Positions 34,005 to 44,664 of a stretch of DNA of 64,000 nt are shown in pieces; position 1 is the stretch's first letter, and every line of letters starts with the position of its first letter. Location of the stretch: NCBI GenBank assembly GCA_029378245.1, contig JARKIF010000006.1:434001-498000 (forward strand), read 5' to 3'. The notes below the pieces were generated by a model. The model had not been told where the DNA came from, ran no database searches, and saw only the letters and a program-made list of their open reading frames with translations. The stretch is from Roridomyces roridus. Taxonomy: Eukaryota; Basidiomycota; Agaricomycetes; Agaricales; Mycenaceae. The position numbers and the translations under genes were made by a program.

Positions 34005-35972
34005 ATGAGCGACGTTGGCAAGCCCGTGATCCCAGAGGTCCTGCTTCCGTACGAGTCCTACACCCTCGATCCCAAATGGCAGATACGGTTCACGGCCATG
34101 TGGTGTGCTGCACTCGGTCTGTTCGTCCTCCTCGCTATTCCTCATGCGTTTGGGCTCCGGAGTATTCGGGAGAGTGCGGTGGGATGGCTTGGTATACGAC
34201 TGCGTGGTCTGTATGAGGAGGTGCCACAGGAGGAGAAGCAGGAGAACGCGGCGCCGAGAGTGTGGCGCGGGAATGCATTGGTCACGATGGGGCGCGTCTT
34301 GGGTTGTGTACGTCTTTGGAGTCTTCCGGGAATTCCCTTGAATGTAGGTCAAAGTGCGTTTCCTAGTCTCTTCTCTTTGTGTTCCATCTAATCCGTTCAG
34401 TGCTCATCGTGGCTGGTTACGCCGTCTTTGCACTTGTCTGCATCGTCAAAGATGTCCCGCTCATGACAAGTCCCAATCGTGCCGGTGCGTCCCCCCTCTG
34501 AAATCTCCTTATCTCTCCAATCTGTCCGCACAGGCTTCATTGCTCTCGCCCAACTCCCACCCGTCTTCCTCTTTGCCTCCAAAAACTCCCCTCTGACCGC
34601 TCTGCTCTTGGGGCCCGGCGTAGACTACACGAAACTCAACTACATCCACCGCTGGGCCGGCCGCGGTCTCTTCCTCGCCGCCGCCGTCCACGCCACCATC
34701 TGGATCAACAACCACATCGTCTTCGATCTCCCCATACTGACGCAGCAGAAGGAAGGCTCCGGCGTAGGCGCATTCGGCGCCCTCTGCGTCCTCGTCCTCA
34801 CCAGTGTAGCGCCCATCAGACGATACTGCTACTCCCTATTCCTCGTCGTGCATTACCTCACCTTCCCCGCGTTCTTCATCACAATCTGCTACCACACAAC
34901 GTACGCCCCGCCATGGATCTTCCCGCCCCTCGCATTCTACGCCTTCGACCTCCTTTTACGAATCTTCAAATGGCGTGTGGTCGTTGCCCGCATCGAGCCT
35001 CGTGACGGGGGAATGTCCCTCATCCATATTCCCGATGCCCTCCAGGGATGGCGCGCAGGGCAGCACGTGCAGGTCCGTGCGATGATCGGTGCACGTGCAT
35101 GGGAGTCCCACCCACTCAGTGTGTGCTGTGCGCCGCCCAATGTGAGCTGCCTGCGTGCCCCTGATGGCGGGCGGCTTGGGATGCTCCTCGCTGCGCGTGC
35201 GTGTGGAGATTGGAGTCGGTCTTTATACGATTTCGCTTCTACGCCAGAGGAGGAGATGGACGTCGTCGATGCTGCTGCTGCAAAAGCACACCCATGCGAA
35301 GCGCTGCTTCCCGGGCGGGAAGCCCACCTCATCCTCGAAGGTCCATACGGCGGTCCTACACTCCGTTCCGCCGACTACGAAACCGTCCTCCTCTTCGCAG
35401 GAGGCAGCGGTGCAACCTTCACACTAGCCGTCCTCGACGAACTCGTTGGTCTCCTCTCCTCCTCCTCCCCAGACCCAGTCAAAACGAGGAGAATCGAATG
35501 GCACTGGGCCGTCCGCTCATTCGGCGCCATCCTCTGGTTCGCACCCTACCTCCAACAAATTGCGTCCCGTGCGCATCAGTGTGGGAATGCGAATGTGGAG
35601 CTCCGCATCAAGATTTTCGTGACGTGTTTGTGCGACCCCGAGGCGATACCGCCGATTCGGGGATGTGTGGTTAGCGAGGCCAAGCCGAGTGTGAGTGGGG
35701 TTTTGAGGGAGTTGTTGGATCCGGATCTCGTTTCGGGTGAGGAGAGTTTGGATGTGCGGGAGGTCGCGGCCGTTACTTCTGATCAAGATGCGGAGAAGGG
35801 CGTGAGTGCGTACGCATACGTACAGGGACGGGACGGTGTCGCCGTGTTTGCAGCGGGTCCGGGGAGGTTGATTAGGGAGGCGGGGAATGCTGTTGTGAGA
35901 GCTAATTTGCTTGGTGCGAGAGGGCGGAGGGCTGGTGGGGTTGCTTTTTGTGCGGAGGAGTTTATTTATTGA
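34005..35972 (+). CDS. ferric/cupric reductase transmembrane component (FRE type)
   Basis: This flavocytochrome moves electrons from cytosolic NADPH through FAD and two haems to extracellular Fe(III) or Cu(II). Three exons are seen, with introns after GRVLG (GTTGTG donor, acceptor before VLIVAGYAVF) and after TSPNRA (gtgcgt). The ferric-reductase TM domain includes YIHRWAGRGLFLAAAVHATI and LFLVVHYLTFPAFFITICYH with the expected paired histidines. The FAD-binding motif is SHPLSV, the NAD-binding motif LLFAGGSGATFTLAVLDEL, then VFAAGPGRLI and the C-terminal VAFCAEEFIY. Length is about 620 residues, normal for the family. The first intron's donor is weak, so the N-terminal junction is less certain. 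It probably takes part in reductive iron uptake; no permease or multicopper oxidase partner is next to it. Confidence 0.9.
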
Positions 35973-36965
35973 GCATTTTTGCTTATGGATGTACTACGAA
36001 TTTAGGATGGTTGATCGTCTTGCAAGGGAGAGAAATTACATCCTTGAAGAAGCAAGTTTGCATTCGGCATCGATAAAGTATGGAAAGAACAAGACATCCA
36101 CTGGTGAATGACAGTTCTAGGCACTCCTTTCATCTCGGAGTCTGTTCGCATCTGGTTCGAGTCTGGTTGCGAGCTTTCGAGGGATCCACGCGGCTTTTTT
36201 TTTACGCGTCGAGAGGTTTCACCTTTTCCCATATATGTAGCTCTACCTTCTAACGTTGAAACTCTCACACTCTGAGATAAATAAACCCAAGCGCCCAACT
36301 ACACCAGAACCACCTCCGCGGAGAACTTGCCCTTCTCCACCGACTCCGATTTGCCGTGTTCGTTACCAGATGGATCTGCTTAGAGTGGAAGTGGGGGCGT
36401 AGCAATGCCAATGCATGGGGAGCGCAGTAAGAATTAATACTCTCGGAAAATGAACAGTCGCATTACGTCCATGGCTCACCGTTCGAATCCGGGCACAGTG
36501 ATGTACGGTGGGCCGGGGACCTTTTTGTTCTCTCTCTAGTTGCTGATCATGCGGGAGCTGCGCCACCTTTTCGACTATCCAATCTGTTGATCTGCACACC
36601 GCGTTTTATGCGGAGGAGTTTACTTGTTGAGTAGATATGACCGACCGATGGAGGATTTGTTGTATGGATTTTCACTGATGGATGGATGTACTACGAATTT
36701 ATGATGGCAAGGAGAGAAAATTCGAACCATCCCTTTGCCACCATGACGATGGATGTATTTGTGACGAGCAAAGAAGTGTGCATTCGACATCCGCTAAGTA
36801 CAGTCCAAGACATGGAACGGTCACTGACAGTTCTTCTCACCGGGATGCAGTCAAGATGAATACTTGAGTCCCTAGTTTGCGGCTGGTTCGAGTCTGGCCG
36901 CGAGCTTTGCAGCGTTTCGAATTGTTACCTTGACAAAAACTTTTTTCTACGCGTCCAGACTCACA
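35945..36965 (+). repeat. duplicated 3' end of the ferric reductase gene
   Basis: 35945-36210 (last codons and 3' flank) is repeated, diverged and slightly longer, at 36605-36965. Shared blocks include the last codons GCGGAGGAGTTTA with a TTGAG end, GGATGTACTACGAATTTA, GGCAAGGAGAGAAA or the like, GACAGTTCT, GGTTCGAGTCTGG, GCGAGCTTT and TTTTACGCGTC or CTACGCGTC. The copy still carries the equivalent of the stop codon. The 36460-36520 spacer contains a tRNA-like arm (CGTTCGAATCCGGGCA). Confidence 0.85.
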
Positions 36966-37689
36966 CAGTCAGGATGGAGTCCCCGAGTCGAGGTTTTGAA
37001 CGACTTTCATTCACCTTGAAAAGTTGCAACTTGCAAGTGAGCCCGGACGCCGGAAAAAACAGGGTTAGAACAGGTTCCGTCATATGTGGTCCCGTCCCGG
37101 TTCGAACGGGTGGCGAGCGCTCGGCGCCGAGGACTGGCTAGCGCCCTTGACCCTTGGAGTCGATTGTATTCCTCGCTGATCAACCCGAGTCGGTCTGCGC
37201 GCTCGTGGCAAATGGGATGGCGCGTCTTCGGTGTTGCACAAGCATGTCAAGCATCTTGAGCCATCATGAGTTGGGAACTGTACCCGTGGTCCTCTTGAAC
37301 GAGGATCGTTGGGACATGGGGCGTTGGCACTAGCTGGATCAAGATGTGTAAGCAGGGACCGATCTATTCCTGGTCCATATAAATCCGACAAGTAACCGGA
37401 GGCATTAATAGCAGACGTTGAGGCTGCTTATAAATGAGCGAAAGCCGGAGCGAAGATGGACATTCCCAATCGGAGCAAGAGGCCAGCTGTGTTTCAATTT
37501 GACTGGGATCATTGATGCAGTTGTGCTCGACTCACAGTCTGCTCTCAACGACGACGACCGATCATCCCAAACGCGGGCGGAGACGGGCGGGGGGCTCGCG
37601 GAAGGCGGATCGTGAGGCTCGGGGACTGAACAAATATCCGCCAGCTCTTTATGAGCGCGAGGACTTCTTTGATCCATACCACCACCACG
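36966..37689. other. intergenic upstream of SDR
   Basis: No gene is seen. A tRNA T-arm-like sequence (CCCGGTTCGAACGGG) occurs near 37095-37110 but has no other tRNA parts. Promoter signals for the SDR would be here. Confidence 0.45.
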
Positions 37690-38760
37690 ATGTCCACCCC
37701 CACACGAGTCTGGTTGAGTGAGTATCTGGAGTGGCCCTTTGCGCCGAAGACTCAGCTCCATTTCAGTTACGGGCGCCTCCTCAGGCTTCGGCCGACTCAT
37801 CACCGAGAAGGTACTCGCAGAGGGAGAGATCGCAGCCGCCGCCGTCCGTACACCGTCCGCGCTAAACGATCTCGCTGTCGCCCACCCCGATCGCTTGCTC
37901 GTGGTGAAATGCGATGTGACCAAACCAACGGACATCCACGCCGCGTTCGCTGAAGCCACAGCCAAATTCGGGCGCGTGGACGTGGTATTCAATAACGCGG
38001 GGTACGCGATAGCGGGAGAGATTGAGGGCCTTCCAGAGGATGCCTCGCGCGCTATGTTTGAGGTCAACTTCTGGGGTGCGTTGAATGTGAGCAAAGAGGC
38101 TGTGAGGGTGTTTCGGGATGTCAATCCCCCGAACGCGGGCGGAAGGTTGTTGAATGTGAGTTCGGGGAACGGATTTTGTGGGGTTCCGGTGCTGGGGATG
38201 TATTCTGCTAGGTGCGTCACATCCCACTCTCACTTGACTTTCACTTACAAATTCGGCTGGCAGTAAACACGGTATTTGCATTGTCTCCCTGGTTGATTAT
38301 CTTGTTTGACCCCATCTCAAAGCCCTGGAGGGACTCACTGAGTCGCTCCATCTCGAGATGGACCCTGCTTGGAATATCAAGGTCCGAAAATCACCTCTCC
38401 TTCCTTATCCTCTAACTGATCCATCCCTCTCAGATTTCGATAATCGCCCCGGGCGCATTCAAAACCGGCACCCACAGCGACCCGGCTCGGACACCCGTCT
38501 TCCCCGCACCGGAAGCCTATCATAAAGACCTTCCCTCGCACGCAGTACGCCACTGGTTGCAGGATGGATCGGGCATTCAAGGCGACCCGCGTAAAGCCGT
38601 CGATGCGATGTTCCGGTTTTCCAAGTTGGAGTCGCCGCCGCTGCGCTGGGCGGTGGGAAAGGATTCGGTTGGTGGGACGAAGGCCAAGTTGGAGAAGATG
38701 GGTGGGTCGTTGGTAGAGTTTGAAAGCTGGTCGGATGATTTGGAGATCACGTCGGTGTGA
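37690..38760 (+). CDS. short-chain dehydrogenase/reductase (classical SDR)
   Basis: This is an NAD(P)H-dependent oxidoreductase; the substrate is unknown. Five exons are joined by GT-AG introns, starting MSTPTRVWLITGASSGFGRL. The first intron splits Ile of LITGASS, and later introns follow MYSA, SKHA and WNIK. The cofactor motif TGxxxGxG (TGASSGFG), the NNAG motif (VDVVFNNAGYAI), the catalytic Ser (LLNVSSGNG), the catalytic Tyr-x-x-x-Lys (YSASKH) and the ISIIAPGAFKT loop are all present and in order. Length is about 285 residues, usual for the family. It ends at the TGA 38758-38760. It looks intact and functional. Confidence 0.92.
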
Positions 38761-40054
38761 TCCGGGTGGTTCTGGCAAATTTGTTGAAGAATTCGAGGCG
38801 CCGGCTTCTTCCGATAGCTTTACGGGTGTGATTGGACTTTCAATCAACAAGCTTTATCAGTGAATAAAGAACGAAAAAAAAATGGGCAGTGCGAGGAAGA
38901 TTACTGTAATGATGCGCGTCCGACTCGAACGTCCGCGCGCCGGTTTTGGACTCGGAAGCGTATGCATGAATGGAATGTACAGCTTGCACTGGCACTTTTG
39001 CGGGGCCGCACACATGCCTCAGGAGCTCATGTCATTGAGTGTTTTCTAGGCAGTGGGATCTCGGGCCGATATCAACCCATCATGAATCCCTGATCATTGG
39101 CATCGAACCATCAAAGTCTTCCTACGAATAAAAATCGCATTTGACAACAATGTTTGGAATGGACCCAGATCCGAATCGAACGGATCAACATCTGCTCATA
39201 GAAACGAAATGGAGACAGCATCATCCGCAGACGCGCGCCTGGCGCAAATGGGTCCGGAATACCCACCGCTGAACGAGGATATCCCACTACATACAAAAAA
39301 TGACTCAATTAGTTTACTGTGGTGTATGTGCACTGTACATGTGATGCCATCATCTGCCGTTTCAATTTATGCCGTTACCCAAGGGCTTGGTCCAGCACTT
39401 GAAAACGGGAGTGAAAATGGGGCTCCAGCGTATCTCTGACAGAACTCAGTCGAGGCTGGGGAGATCATGGGAGCGCTTGAGAGTTGACAGGCGAATTATT
39501 TGTGCCTGTTAACCTTTGATTCGTGTGGCGCTCCTCTTTTGCCTTTTCTCTCTCCACGCCCGTCTCTCAGTTCCCACAAGATGAACCCGTGCATTCACTG
39601 CAACGAATCTCCTATCTTGTCCCGCGTGCCCTGGCTGCCCAGGGACACTCCGCATCGAGCAGGGCCGAATTATCCATCCTTGCACGTCTGTGTCATCCGA
39701 GTCGTCGTCGACTCGTCGACACATCGATGAGATGGCGGATGTCCCATTCTCACACGACTTTCCGTCTTTTCACATCCCGAAACGACTCATGGACCATGGC
39801 GGACTTTATCGAGGTCCCCACCAGTGTCTTCTCAGGTCCACGAATGCATCATCCGCAGCGGCTTCACGTGAAAGAGGCCCCTGCCGTAGGATTTCCACTG
39901 CTGTCGAGGCTCAAGTTACAATAGAACCCCGCCTCGGCTGGATATCCGCCTAGGGGATGCGGGCTACATCGTCATGTTCTGCTTCTACGATCTTTCTGGC
40001 GTTCGATAGTGGCAACGATGGAGAAGGTGTGAGTGCAGTCAAGTTTCTCAAGCA
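38761..40054. other. intergenic with tRNA-like element
   Basis: The main item is the tRNA-like element at 39161-39255. Near 38918-38965 is a further B-box-like piece (CGACTCGAACGTCCG). Open frames around 39500-39960 show no recognisable protein and no consistent splicing. Confidence 0.45.
39161..39255 (-). repeat. tRNA-like element, copy 2
   Basis: On the minus strand GGACCCA and TGGGTCC form a perfect 7-bp acceptor stem. GATCCG and CGGATC form the T stem around TTCGATT, and TCTGC/GCAGA form an anticodon stem with a loop of about 31 nt in place of 7. The D arm is short. It matches 8356-8453 closely outside the loop insert. The stem covariation (compensating C/G and T/A changes in the T arm between the two copies) suggests that structure has been maintained. 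Confidence 0.55.
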
Positions 40055-40577
40055 CGGGTGTCAGAATAGTGCCGTACTGCCCAGCGGCATGGCAGAATGG
40101 CTGGCAGAACGGCAGTATCAGAGAGGGTCTGGCAGAATCTGGCAGAAAGCGAACCGGGCCGGGCTGCCGCCGGCGTCAAAGACAAGCATTTGGTTCGTGC
40201 CGCCAATACAAAATCTCATTGTTTGCCCAAATCAGCGGAAGACGTCAGCGGCCAAGTGGCTGAAATTCCCATTGTGCCTCTAGTGTATCGGCCACATCGG
40301 GTCCGTGATCGCCGGAGATGAAACCATTACGCCGTCAAGCGGCCTTTCGGTGCAGAAAGACAAGCCCCACCCTGCTGGTGGGCCTACGAGGGTCATCGGA
40401 GCCATAATCAGCCATTGAAGCCTCGAAGGATTCCTTGGAAGCAATTTAGAAGACAAACAGCTACAATTGATCCCAACTTTGATGGATTGATCAGCCAGTT
40501 CTGCCGCATTCTGCCGGCGTTCTGCCTGCCGTTCTGCCATTCTGCCCGGCAGAATTGTCCCTAAATCATTCTGCCCA
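40055..40577. mobile_element. non-autonomous DNA transposon with GGCAGAA subterminal repeats
   Basis: The left end reads GGGTGTCAGAATAG, then TGGCAGAATGGCTGGCAGAA and further GGCAGAA units up to about 40148. The right end, read inward, is GGTGGGCAGAATGATTTAGG, then GGCAGAATGGCAGAACGGCA and more GGCAGAA units. Clusters of one 7-mer in opposite orientation at both ends are what transposase-binding subterminal repeats look like. The interior (about 350 bp) has no transposase frame. The exact ends and target-site duplication are not resolved. Confidence 0.65.
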
Positions 40578-41949
40578 CCACACTAGGTGTAGGTCTGACT
40601 TTCCATGGTTCATGTTCTAAATTCCGATCGGGGGATTTTGAAATGGGGGTTGCTTTGTTTGCTCACTCGGCCCGTCACATCTTTTATCTCGGCGAACCTC
40701 TTCTCTCACCCTGATTGCATGGTCGTATCACTGTCCGAATCCGCAGTGCGTTCTATTCTATTGCTGATCTATTTTGGGGCTGAAACCGTCCGTCCAGATA
40801 TAAATAACTGTTACTAGCCCCTGCTTCCGAGTTTCGATACATCAAGAGTGTTCAGTGCGACTTGAGAACATTGGACCAAAGACGTGTAGCGACTGGCATC
40901 AGTAGGCATCATTGGCTCACGTCTCTCAATGGTTTCACTGCATCCTATCCTACAGGCAGCACGCATTGAACCAGTATTGTACCTGGTGAGCATACAGCCG
41001 GGCCACTAATGACGTCAAAAGAACCTTCAAGGCACGCCCTTCGACCTGCGCTGGCTTTTGGCCGCCGTGTGAAGACGATTCGAATCTCTGGAACTGCGGA
41101 CGATTGGGGTACGCAATTTTATTCAGTTTATCGCGAGTACTACTGACTCACACTCATTGGTGGGATTCTACCTTAATACCCACGTCCATGCGACGACTGG
41201 CAGGCTTATGAGAAGTACATTGAGTCTTTAGTTGCCACCAAAAATGACGGTTTCAGACCTCAAGTTTGGAAATCGGAAGTCGTCAGGCATGGTCAAAAAT
41301 GCAAGTATACTGACGCCAAAATCTCGACCCATTCCCTCAGAGAGTAGGCCAGACACTCTATGCTCACTGGCACTGTAGGTACCTTGCTATTTTTTCGTCC
41401 AACCCAGGGCGCTCGTCACGGGTCAGCGCGCCGCTGATCCAGCGGCATGTTGTAAAGTTCTTTCATTCCTATCGGACTTGTTCGGACATTAATGCCTGTC
41501 GAATAGATGGCGACTTGGGCAGGAATCTTCGACACATGGACCTACTCGTGACCAAATTGTCAGGCTTCTTCGCAGTACTCGTCGAGATATCCGGAGGTTC
41601 CTCCACCGGGCGACGAATTTCGAACCGCTTAAAAAGGCTTCCGGCTGGATTCCCCCGACCTGCCAAAATCTTTTCGAGGGTTAGTGGTTACTTATTCTTA
41701 TGTACCAACCGGCTGATAAAACTGATCGAGGAAGATGGTACATACATCCGATTGGGCGCACACGGAGTTGTTGCGACCCTGTGATGCCCGCCAAGACAAT
41801 CGCCTGGTCAACTGGTCATGCGAACGATGGGTCAACAATTTACTCGCGACTATCCATCTCGGTGCCTTGTGCCTCATGTTCTACGTGGACAGAGCACCGC
41901 GCTGCCTGCCTGATATAAAGCGGCATCGAGGGGTGGGCTTCTCAGTAAC
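40578..41949. other. intergenic upstream of GH71 gene
   Basis: No coding gene is supported. A TATA box for GH71 is at 41914-41919 (TATAAA), 31 bp before the ATG. TATAAATAACTG at 40799 could be another promoter but no frame follows it. Confidence 0.45.
41914..41919 (+). promoter_or_regulatory. TATA box of GH71 gene
   Basis: CTGATATAAAGCGG contains TATAAA 31 bp upstream of the start codon at 41950. Confidence 0.5.
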
Positions 41950-44560
41950 ATGCTCCTCCGACTGAATCTACTCGCAGCGGTCCTCAGTGCAGCGCTCTTG
42001 GGCGCGGCGTCGTCCGTCGACAAGCGCCAGAGCTTCCCGCGGATGGTGTTTTGCCACTTTATGGTTGGTGGCCGTCTGATTATTGCCTCAAATGTCTCAC
42101 AGACCGCCGTGTAGATTGGGATCGAGAGCGATCGTACGAGTTCAGCGGACGTGTGTATCTAGTTCTTTGCCCTGTCCGTCCCGCTGAGTGTCCCACCCAG
42201 TATGATGCTGATATGATTCGAGCCAAATCGTGGGTCGTCTGAGCCGTCTGTCAGGTCCCACTGACCTGCCCCTCCCAGTTATGGGATCGATGCGTTTGCT
42301 CTGAATATGTACGTGTCTCTGAACCCTCCCTTGGATGTTCGATCTGACCGCGACGCACAGCGGAGGTTTGTTTTCTTTTTGAATGCTCGACCAACGACTA
42401 ATCAGTCCGTCGGTAATCCAGTCGACACGTACACGTGCGCTTTTCTGGCTTTTCCGTAGCTTCCTTTCTCATACATCGGCAGAGATCAACAACGTATGGC
42501 CATCTCATTGGGTTGCACTATTCTCTAATCTCCAAGATTCTAGTCGGTTTCGCCTACGACTCGGCCAACAGGAATGGCATGAAGGGTCTGTCTAATCAAT
42601 CTCGCGTTCGTTCTATTGGGCTGACTCTCTGTCAGTTTTCATCAGCTACGACTTCAATTGTGCGTTTCTCATGTCAAACTATCCACTGGCATCGCTACTC
42701 AACATTTACTTCAGGGTGGAACACCGACCAAGGTGCTCAGATCGGCACGCACATGGCGGGCTACGCGGCTCTTCCGGCACAGCTGTTCATCAACGGCGCG
42801 GTACCATATCTTTATTACTCTCTCGTCTCTCTCGTCCAATCTCATCTCCTCCCGAGGCCTTTGTTTCCTCCTTCGCCGGTGACGGTGTGGACGTGAACGC
42901 CATGCGCTCCGCCGCCGGCCGTCCCATTATGTTCGTACCCAACTTCCACCCCGGGCAAGGCAACTTCGGGGCAATAGATGGAGCACTGAATTGGGTGGGA
43001 TGGTAATTATGATGTCTTCACTGCGTCACCAAAGCTGAATAAATCTCAGGCCGAGCAACGGAAACAACAAGGCGCCTACGCCCGGTGCAAATGTCAGCGT
43101 CGCAGCAGGCGATTCGTCGTACAAGTCTGCTCTCGGGGGTAAGCCGTACCTCGCCCCGGCTAGCGCTTGGTTCAGCACGCACTACGGTCCCGAGGTTTCG
43201 TACTCGAAGAATTGGGTCTTTCCTAGTGATCTACTTTAGTTCACCCGCTGGAACGATTTACTTGCGCTCAAGCCCGAATTTGTCGAGATTGTGACGTGGA
43301 ATGACTATGGTGAATCGCACTACGTCGGGCCCCTCAGTAGCAAGCATCAGGTGTGTCTCCTTCGTCGTTTCTGGTTCTCCGAGCTAATGTTATTCAGGAC
43401 GATGGCGCGTCAAAATGGGTCAATGATATGTAGGTTGTCAAATTGGTTGCTGAAACTCAATCTCACCATTCACAGGCCGCACAACGTGAGATTCCACATC
43501 CCTGTCCCTGTTGGATCTAATTCCATTCCAGGGGTGGCTCGACATGGCAAAACCCTTCATCGCAGCGTACAAAGCTGGCGCTTTGTCCCCGAACAGCTTC
43601 ATCACGTCGGACCAGATCATCTACTGGTACCGTCCGACTCTGTCTACTCTCAAGTGCGTGTTGCATGAAGGGAATCGGAGATATCTAACGATTGGATACA
43701 GCTGCGATGCCACCGATACTACAGCCAACACTCCTGCCAACAACGGTAGCGGAAACTACTTCGAGGGTGTATGGCGCTCGTTATTGGCTTAGCTTCAATA
43801 TTGAATCTCTGACGAATCTCGCAGCGCCCCGACGGTTGGCAGACAATGCAAGATGCCGTCTTTGTCGTCATGCTTCTCACCAGTGCCGGAACACTCACAG
43901 TCAACTCTGGAGGCCAGACACACACGTTCAATGCGCCCGCCGGCGCCTCTTCGTTCACGGTCCCCATGGCCGTTGGCCAGCAGAGCTTTGCCCTCGCGCG
44001 TAACGGCGTCAATGTGCTCGCTGCAAACAGTCTCAAGGATATTTCGAACGTCTGTCCATGCGGGTGCGTATCATGATCTTCACTCATTTCTTGTTTTTTT
44101 GATTGCTGGAAATAGCTTGTACAACTTCAATCCCTACGTCGGAAGCGTCCCAGCCAACATAATCGACCCCCTCGGTCCTGATGGGCTCAACAGCCTCGTC
44201 GCGGGTCTTCACGTTCAAACTTGCTTCCCATCGCCCTCCCTCCCGACTTCCGCGCCGCCGTACACCGGCCCTGGCGGACAGCCCACTGGTCCGCCGACCA
44301 CTACACCCCCGGTACTTTCACGCTGACGACCACTCCGCCTACCACTACTCCGCCTATCACGACCCCGCCCACCACGACCCCGCCCACCCAGACCGGCAGC
44401 TGCACGATCACGGCTTCGGAGCAGATCCGTCCTACCAACTGCCTCCAGCCGTGAGTCTAAATATTCCCACCAACTTGAAAAATGCTCATTCGTTCCTTGT
44501 AGTGGCTGCGTTTGGCAAGGTCCCGCTGGTCAGGGTTCACCGGATCACTGCGACGGTTGA
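41950..44560 (+). CDS. GH71 alpha-1,3-glucanase (mutanase), secreted
   Basis: The enzyme cleaves alpha-1,3-glucan of fungal cell walls. The protein begins with a signal peptide (MLLRLNLLAAVLSAALLGA) and a Kex2-like site (VDKR), then FPRMVFCHFM. About a dozen short introns separate exons that give IGIESDRTS, YDADMIRAKSYGIDAFALNI, FAYDSANRNGMK, FISYDFNW, NTDQGAQIGTHMAGYAALPA, GRPIMFVPNFHPGQGNF, the hallmark EFVEIVTWNDYGESHYVGP, GWLDMAKPFIAAYKAG, ITSDQIIYWYRPT and LYNFNPYVGSVPANIIDPLG. The C-terminus is a Pro/Thr linker followed by a short Cys-containing tail (SCTITASEQIRPTNCLQP, GCVWQGP), seen in other fungal GH71 enzymes. The linker is interrupted by an 80-bp GT-AG stretch (see findings). Likely roles are wall remodelling or attack on other fungi. 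Confidence 0.9.
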
Positions 44561-44664
44561 AATATGAGGTTGAGCGGGTGATTTCATTCTTCGGTGTCCT
44601 CGTTATTGGGTGAATGTCGGCGTCAATGTATAGTTTCTGTAGGCTGTTTACATTCTTGTAATCC

